64,000 nt of DNA from Tausonia pullulans. Lineage: Eukaryota > Basidiomycota > Tremellomycetes > Cystofilobasidiales > Mrakiaceae. A program made the position numbers and the translations under genes. The notes below the pieces were generated by a model. The model had not been told where the DNA came from and searched no databases. It saw nothing but the letters and a program-made list of their open reading frames with translations. Where the stretch lies: positions 1,364,001-1,428,000 of the forward strand of contig OX637623.1 in assembly GCA_951802195.1 (NCBI GenBank), in the 5' to 3' direction. Positions 57,440 to 64,000 of the stretch are shown piece after piece. Position 1 is the first letter of the stretch. Each line of letters opens with the position of its first letter.

Positions 57440-60400
57440 ATGCCTCCCAAAACAGCCACCGTCTCAGCGGCCACTCGGACCGCCAGACCGGCGGCGACCA
57501 CACGAGCCAAGCAGCCAACAGCAACAACGCCAGCAGCTGCCCCTCCTCCTCCTGCACCCAAAGTCAAGACTCCCCAGGAGATTCTCGACGCCCTCACCTC
57601 GCCAGCAACAATGAAAGATCCAGTAGAGCTTGTCTTCTCGCTTACCGCCCTCATCGGGCTCCCTCCGCCCGCTCCAGCGCCTCTGGCCAAGAGGACAACG
57701 ACGGCCTCTCGCTCTGTCTCGTCCTCTCGAGCAAGGACGGCTGCTTCCACCCTTGCTTCTACACTAGTCAACCCTGTTCTCGCCCCAGGCGATGCTTCTC
57801 GGCTCTCCATGCGCGTCGTGAATGCTTCACTTCAGTCGCTAACAACACTCGTCCAAGCCGGATGGAACGCCGACGCCTCGCCCCTCGTTCCTCCGAGAGA
57901 CCACGTTCGCGCCGTCGCAGCGGCCGCTGAAGTTGCTCTCCGCCGGCTGAGGATGCGAACAGACAGCAGCGAAGAGAGCAACAGCAGCGGCACCAGGAGG
58001 GAGGTCAAAAGTGGCAGCGAGTCGCCGACGCCCGGTGCGCTACCTCAGCCGGCAACCGCCGCTGACGGGGTCGTCATAGAGCGAGCTGGCGTAACGCTCG
58101 TTGTGCGATGCAACTCGCTCGGATTGGTGAGCCCTCCGCCTTTCTATTCCTCACTCTACAAGAAAAATTGACTGGCTGCTTGATTCTAGATCGATGCTTC
58201 CCTGGTCCTGCTCCGCGATTCGCACGCCCGCATCCTCGAGCTCTACCCTCACTCTGTTGAATCCTCAAAGGCGACTGCAGCTCCTCCATCGAAGCCTTCG
58301 ACAACCGCTCTCTCTGAACCCGCAGCGCGGAGTGTGAAGAGGAGCCCACCAGCTTCGTCGTCAGCTCGCCGGCCAACGACCGCTGCAGCGTCCTTCGCCC
58401 CATCGTCGCCCACGTCGAAGGCGCTTCTCAGCCTGCCTCTTCCCGAAGGAGGGAGCCAGGCCCTCGACCCGGCATGTGCGGGGGTGCTGGTGAGCTGGGC
58501 GATGGCGGCGCTCGTTACTGTCGTCCGCTCGGAAGGGAATCTCCAAGTGCGCTTTTCTCTAACTTTCTTCTCTTCTCGAGCGTGTGCGCCCTCCCCTGAC
58601 AGCGGGATATGATTATCTCTCACAACAGACCATTCTCAACGCTCTCGATTCTCCCCATACCTCCCCTCTCCTGCTTACCATCCGTCTCATCCGACATCTC
58701 CCCACGGCATCTCTCCCCTCTCTACTCCTCCCTTCGATCCGCCTCCTCTCTTCCCCTCCCTCTCCCCCAACAGCAACCGCGACGAGTATTCCATCTGCAC
58801 CAGCCTCAGCAGACACTCTCCTCTCTCTCCGACTCTATTCGCTCGACTTGCTCCTCCTGCTGCCGAACTTGGATCCCACGGTGTTCTGGGAGCAGACACT
58901 CCGGGCTTGCCAACTCTATCTTCGCGCTACAACGACCACGACGATGGAGACAGTCGCGGACGCGCGAGTGCCGTATGCGACGGTCTTAAGGGCACTTGAG
59001 AGGGTGCTCGTTCAGGCTGAAACGAGGAGCACTGGAGGCGGTTCAAATGACAAGGAGCAGGGAGAAAGCGAAGAAAAGGCATCGTTGAGGACGGGGGGGG
59101 CGTGGATTAGGACCGGCGAGTTTTGGCTCAAGGTTGCGAAGAAGGTGACTGCCGTTGAGTCTCCCCAAGCCAGGATTAGGAAGCTGATTCGCTTGATTCC
59201 TCAGCTCGACGACTTCCCGACGATGCAGAGGGTCACGGGGCTCTTGACCGAGACTCCTTCTCCGACGACAGTTCCGCCCGAGAGTATCAGCAGCAGCAGC
59301 AGCAGCGCGTCGATACTCCGGACCCCCTCAACCAGCTCCACCCTTCCAACGTCTGCCTCTTCTTCTCGAAGCGGCACTTTCACCCCTCCTCTCAAAACAA
59401 ACGCAATCACCCCAAATCTCGTCGTCGCGCGCGCTGCGGCTGCTCTCGCCCTCGCCGCTGCGTCCGTTGAACGGTCGATTGCTTCTTCATCGGCAGACGG
59501 CGACGACGTACTTAAACATCTCACAAATGCCTCAGAGTACCTCCCAGAACTCAGTATGGCCTTCGAGGCGCTCCTCCTTGAGCCCCCCACCAGCTCCTCC
59601 GTCGGAGACCTCGGCAAGGCGTACAAGGCGCTGGAGCGCGTTCGGCGCTCGGCGATCGGCGTCTTGCACGCGAGCGGTGGAATCACAATATCTTGTGAGG
59701 CGAGGGAGAAAGCAAGGGAGACAGTGCTCGGGTCGGTAGGGCTTGTGGAGGGACTATTAGCTCGAGTCGGAGATGGACCAGGCGCCCAGGGCGAGGACAA
59801 GACGCAAGAGGAGAAGGACAAGCTCCTCACTAACATACTCGGCGTCCTCGTAGACCTCTCAACATCGAGCGTCGACACCCTCCTCTCCCTCGCCAAAGCT
59901 GACTTTGACGTAACATCGGCAACAACCCCGAGCCTCGCCATCCTCACTCGAGCCGTCGCCCTCCGCAACGCGCTCCTCGAGACCCTCCCGCCGATCTCCG
60001 TTAACCAACTACCATCATCGACAGACCAAGATTCACCGCCGCCCATCAGTGCCCACCACCGACGTCTCCTTCTCCTCCGCCTCGACGCTGCCAACCTCGC
60101 CCGCTGCATCTCCGGAACAGCCTACAATTGCGCCGGTCTGCTCTACCGCGCTGCATCGGCGGACAGCTCGCCCTCGCCTGGCCGGGTTGTTGGTTTTCTC
60201 GAACTGGCATGTCGCGAAGGAGACGAAGCGCTCAGGCTTGCGCGGGAGGCGGCAGATAGGGGAAATGGAGAAATGGTGGAGGAGCAGAAACCCGTCGAAG
60301 GGTGGACAGTGCTTAAAGAAGGAATGAGTAAGCGATGGGAGCTGTTGGGGACGTGCCTCTCGAAGCAGGGAGAATACCAGGTGCGTTCTGCGTTCCCTTT

Positions 60401-63400
60401 TTAAAATGAGTCGTGGCCATCAACTGACTCACGCGCGTACGCTTTCACAGAATGCCCATGTCGCTCTCCTCTCAGCGCTCGCATCCATCCCAGCTTCGAC
60501 GCTTACCTCTCTGGCGAAAGCTTCGGCCTCAACCCCGCTTGTCGAGCTCTTTTCCTCCGCCAAGTTTACTATCGTCGACCCGGCGATAATACAACTGGCG
60601 TCCCTCATCCAGCGAATAACGACGCTCGCGGTCCTCGACCTCAGCTTCGCAGCTGACGAGGTCAGTCTCCTCCAGAGATTCAGCGCGAGCACCCCACCGG
60701 AAGCAGGAGCAGTGGGTGCTATTCTTGAGCAACAGCTCGTTGTGCTCGAGTCGCTTGTCACGAGCTCGTCGGCCGGTGCAGCTGTTGAGCTGGCGGGCCA
60801 GGCAGGGAAGGCTATCATGAGGGACTTGCTCGGGCTGTACACGAAGGAAGAGTTCCCCGTCCGAAGAATGAGGTTCGTGTGACCTTGATGCGGCGCATGA
60901 GAAAAACGGCCAGCTGACCCTTTGGCTTGATCATCTAGGGTTCTCGTTCGACAACTCCAGCTGACTTGCCAGGCGCCTTCAGTCAACGCGGACTCTCTGG
61001 ATGACTCGGAGATTCAGGCATTGTCCGAGCAGCAGGTGATTTTCTTCCAGCTTCTCTCTTTCCCGCTCAGAGCGTCTTCCTCACAATTAGTTTATGCAGT
61101 CCTTTGCGCAAGATACCCACCTAGCACTCTTCATTCCCCAGTACCGCGCGTCTTCGCACATCTGGCTCGGCATCGCTGCCTATTCAGTGAACTCTTCGAC
61201 AACCTCCTCCGCCTCGTCAAACCTCCATCCATCCTCGGCCCAGCAAGCCCTCCTTCAACATGCGGCAGAAACAGCTCGGAGTGTACGGACCGCGCTTCTC
61301 ACTGCCGCTGACAGGATGGCGGCCGCGGATGCCACCGACGGATTGGCCAATGCCGTCGCTGCTTTGTCGATCTCTGACAACCGCAACAACAACACCAAGA
61401 AGGTCCCGCTCGCCGTGACAACCAAGGAGCAGCAGCCATTTGCGACTGCGGCAACAATGATGACTGGAGGAAGGCGACCTCCCGCTGCACCGAGGAAGAA
61501 GGCCGTGGCGCCCGTCGCGACGACGACGAGGTCAACGACAACGCGTAGGGCTGCCGCTCTGGGTTCAACGACTACGGCAACTAGGACGACCTCGAGGGCC
61601 CCGAAGGGTGAGCATTGATTATACCTTTGCGCGATGAGTAGGAGCTAACCACTGTCCTTCTCTCTTAGCTGCTGCCCCTCCTACCACGCCTGCAACCAAG
61701 GCAAAGCCTGTTGGCCAAGCGATCACGTCTCCTACTCGGTCTGCAGTTGCATCGACCACCCATAAGCTCATCCCAGCCTTCGACAACCTGGATCGCCTGC
61801 TCGAGCATCTCGGTTCGTGTACCGCTGTCTCCGTCTTTCGAACAAAGACTTACGGCTAGAACCCCTTCTCAGACATGTTTGCGACCCTGCTCGGGCTGCT
61901 CGGCCACCCACTGCCTCGAATTGAGCTTCTTGGACTTCTCCGACGTCTGACCCAGGGCGATGCCCAGCGGATCGACGGTGCGCCCCATAGCTGCTTCCCT
62001 CGCTAGCATGCGCTGATAACCCTGCTGCTGCCTCCCTCTTCCAGTTCACATCACCGCTTCTGGTCGTCTCGGCATCGAATACGTCAAGCTCAGCAAGTTT
62101 GCGCGCGCTGGGCCCGTCTTTGCTAGCACGGCGAGCCTCATCTTCAAGGCGGACGGGGAGCACCATGGAGGAGGCGGCGGTGTCTCCACCAATGTCAAGG
62201 CCGACTTCTTGCTCCGTCATGCGCAATACCTTATTGCGGAAGGCAGAGTAGATGAGAGGTGAGAGGCAACTATCTTGCGTCTCGTCTCAGAGCTTCGCTA
62301 ATCCAGCTCTACTCCCTAGCCTCTCGGCTTACCACAGCGCGCTAGAGCAAGCCAACGACATCCTCGAGACTCCCAGCTCAAGCACCTCGGCGCGAATCCG
62401 CGAACGATCGCTCAAGCTCGAACGAGCCGCGCTTGCCCTCTTGGCAGCCTCTGCCATTCAACGAGCCCAGGTGACTTGGTGACATGCGTCTCTGCCACCT
62501 TCCTCGAACTTACCTGACATTCTTTCGGTTTTCCCCGTGCAAAGAATGACTTCGCCGCCTCTATTGCCAGTCTCGCCCAGTCTTACCGGCTCTGGACCCG
62601 AGCCGCCGAGAACGTCGCTCGACTCGCGAATGTTGTCCAGACTGCAACCGCTGCACCTGCACCCGTCCCTGCCCCCACGTCTAAGGCCCCTGCGAACCCT
62701 TTCGATGTTCGCCCGACGACGACAACAACATCGGCAGACCCTGCGGATGAGCGTACGGCGGACGATTCGGACCAGGCGGCTGCGAAGAGGCCGCCGGTCT
62801 CTGGACGGCTTGGCGGGCTTCAGTGGCGCATCTCTGCAGTAAGCTCGTTCTCCTACGTTTTATTCCGCTCATCACCTGAAATCCCACTTCCAGGGCCTCA
62901 TCGGCTGTCTCTTCGACCTCGCCATCGCCTCTCTCCACCGTGGTACCGCACGGGACACTGAGTTCTTCCTTCAGCAAGCGGGCGAGCTTGCCCAATCCGT
63001 CGATGCGAACGTGCTCATTGGAAGAGCGATCGTTCGCAGGGCGGGACTCAAGGCTCAAGTTGGGCTCGTTGAAGAGGCAGCGGGGCTTATTGAGGAGGCC
63101 AAGGGGATCCTCCTTGGGCAGGAGGTGAGAGAAGGGGGTCAATCTTTTTCAGATCGTTGCATGGACTGACGGAGCGCGGGCTCTCAATTCTCTACAGGCC
63201 AGTGGAGCAGAGGTCGCCGAACTCTCGTTCGTCGAAGCCAAACTTCTCGTCATCGCTGAGGAGCACGAGGCCGCTCTCGATGCCATTGACACGGGAGTCT
63301 CGGATCTCAAGGCTTTCGACGTTCGCTTCCAGAAGGGCGAGGGAGGCCGCCAGAGGTCAAGGTCCGTTGTGAAGCGCGTCACTTATGCCGCTCTCAATGA

Positions 63401-64000
63401 TTTCAAGAGTCTGACCCCTGTTCTTCGCAGCATCTCGCTAGAGCTCAGGTCTTCCGCAGGAGCGGCCGAGCCTGTTGTGCAAGAGAGGATCTGTTTGCCT
63501 CTACTGCTACAACTCGTCCGATTGAAGGGTTCATCTTTCACTTCCTTCGTTTCCTCTCAGACTGGCTCGCGTCCTTTGCTGACATATCTGGCAAATTAAT
63601 TTCCAGTTGCCGTCATGAGGGATGCTGGAGCAGACCCGGCGTCGCTTCGCATGCTGTCTGAGCAGATTGCGTCTCTGCCTTCGACGTTTGAAACTCAGGT
63701 GAGCGAGCTCCAAACATGCGATAAATGAACGGGCCTGACTCGGACCCTCTGTCTCTCCCAGCCCGAGGACAACAGTTACAACGCCAAGGTAGCCCTTCAG
63801 CTGGCCCTTGAGGAGTTCAAGTCGGACTTAACCATGAGCTCGCTCACAGATTCGAGTGAGCGAGCGACGTGATTAGTTTGGCCGCCCAGAATTCACTTGC
63901 TGACCTTTCTGTTCCCAGCCATTTCCATGCCGATGGGCTCGTCCGCTCTCTCTGTCGCATTCACGAAAGCGCGCGAAGATGTCGTCACCACTCTCGCCCG
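57440..64000 (+). CDS. separase (Esp1)-like protein, N-terminal part; continues past the right edge
   Basis: Separase is the caspase-fold protease that cleaves cohesin at anaphase. Start MPPKTATVSAATRTARPAAT; the first 40 residues are Pro/Ala/Thr-rich and basic. The body is a chain of TPR-like helical repeats. Blocks supporting separase are TILNALDSPHTSPLLLTIRL, WELLGTCLSKQGEYQNAHVA, LLSALASIPA, FDNLDRLLEHL, MFATLLGLLGHPLPRIELLG, LLRRLTQGDAQ, VHITASGRLGIEYVKLSKFA and LSAYHSALEQANDI, with ASIASLAQSYRLWTRAAENV. A Thr/Ala/Arg-rich low-complexity insert lies near 61480-61720, and an AGC run encoding Ser at 59288-59307. Exon 3 (about 58629-60380) is unusually long for this window. Catalytic His and Cys lie beyond base 64000. 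Identification rests on architecture and short motifs, so another large TPR protein is possible. Confidence 0.7.

Noticed and set aside
59201-60109. A 302-residue minus-strand open frame
   Set aside because: It is antisense to the long separase-like exon 3 and is Ser/Arg-rich as expected for the reverse of Leu/Ala/Glu-rich coding sequence.
1-64000. Mobile or virus-derived elements
   Set aside because: No long terminal repeats, transposase, reverse-transcriptase or capsid-like frames were recognised on either strand; visible repeats are short simple-sequence tracts.

Overview
The window is intron-dense nuclear DNA from a fungus, most likely a basidiomycete. Nearly every recognisable protein is split by short GT-AG introns, about 45-270 bases in the cases resolved here. 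The gene content fits: an Rrm4-type RNA carrier, tandem DUF6534-like membrane proteins, a Mug190/tricalbin-like protein, a GH35 beta-galactosidase and an O-fucosyltransferase-like protein. I cannot place it below phylum. I see no rRNA, tRNA, CRISPR, transposon or viral element.

Layout from left to right. A PPIL3-type cyclophilin runs off the left edge (1-522, minus). It is followed on the minus strand by a fungal glycosyltransferase-like membrane protein (950-3628), a kinesin-14 motor (4182-7492), a heterotrimeric G-protein alpha subunit (7955-10362) and a CIR_N/LENG1-like splicing-associated protein (12038-13518). The plus strand then carries an Rrm4-like protein with three RRMs and C-terminal MLLE domains (13895-16872), an ELO fatty-acid elongase (17650-19392) and a serine racemase/threonine dehydratase-family PLP enzyme (19861-21825). 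An O-fucosyltransferase-like protein converges on the PLP gene (21907-24327, minus). A long Mug190/tricalbin-like SMP+C2 protein (25099-31197, plus) and a GT8 glycosyltransferase (31565-33460, plus) follow. A GH35 beta-galactosidase (33674-38786, minus) and an unrecognised minus-strand gene (39372-40451) come next.

From about 40.5 to 54 kb the annotation is poorer. It holds an unresolved stretch, two tandem DUF6534-like seven-helix membrane paralogues (42604-45461 and 48346-51217, minus) with a gene-poor spacer between them, and a low-complexity region that probably holds one unidentified plus-strand gene. The right end has a GT61-type glycosyltransferase (55010-57045, minus) diverging from a separase-like gene (57440 to beyond the edge, plus) that lacks its protease domain only because the window ends.

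The most unusual signal is exon architecture. Micro-exons recur in unrelated genes. The cyclophilin's first coding exon is only its ATG. The G-alpha gene resolves into 17 exons, five of them 9-20 bases, and the whole model sums to exactly 352 codons plus a stop. Both DUF6534 paralogues keep the same 13-base and 9-base exons in the same places. GC-AG introns and GTCAGT donors also occur. In function the window is a mix of cell-biology genes (motor, mRNA transport, contact sites, chromosome separation) and glycan enzymes (four glycosyltransferase-like genes and one glycosidase). I see no evidence of a single dedicated pathway cluster.
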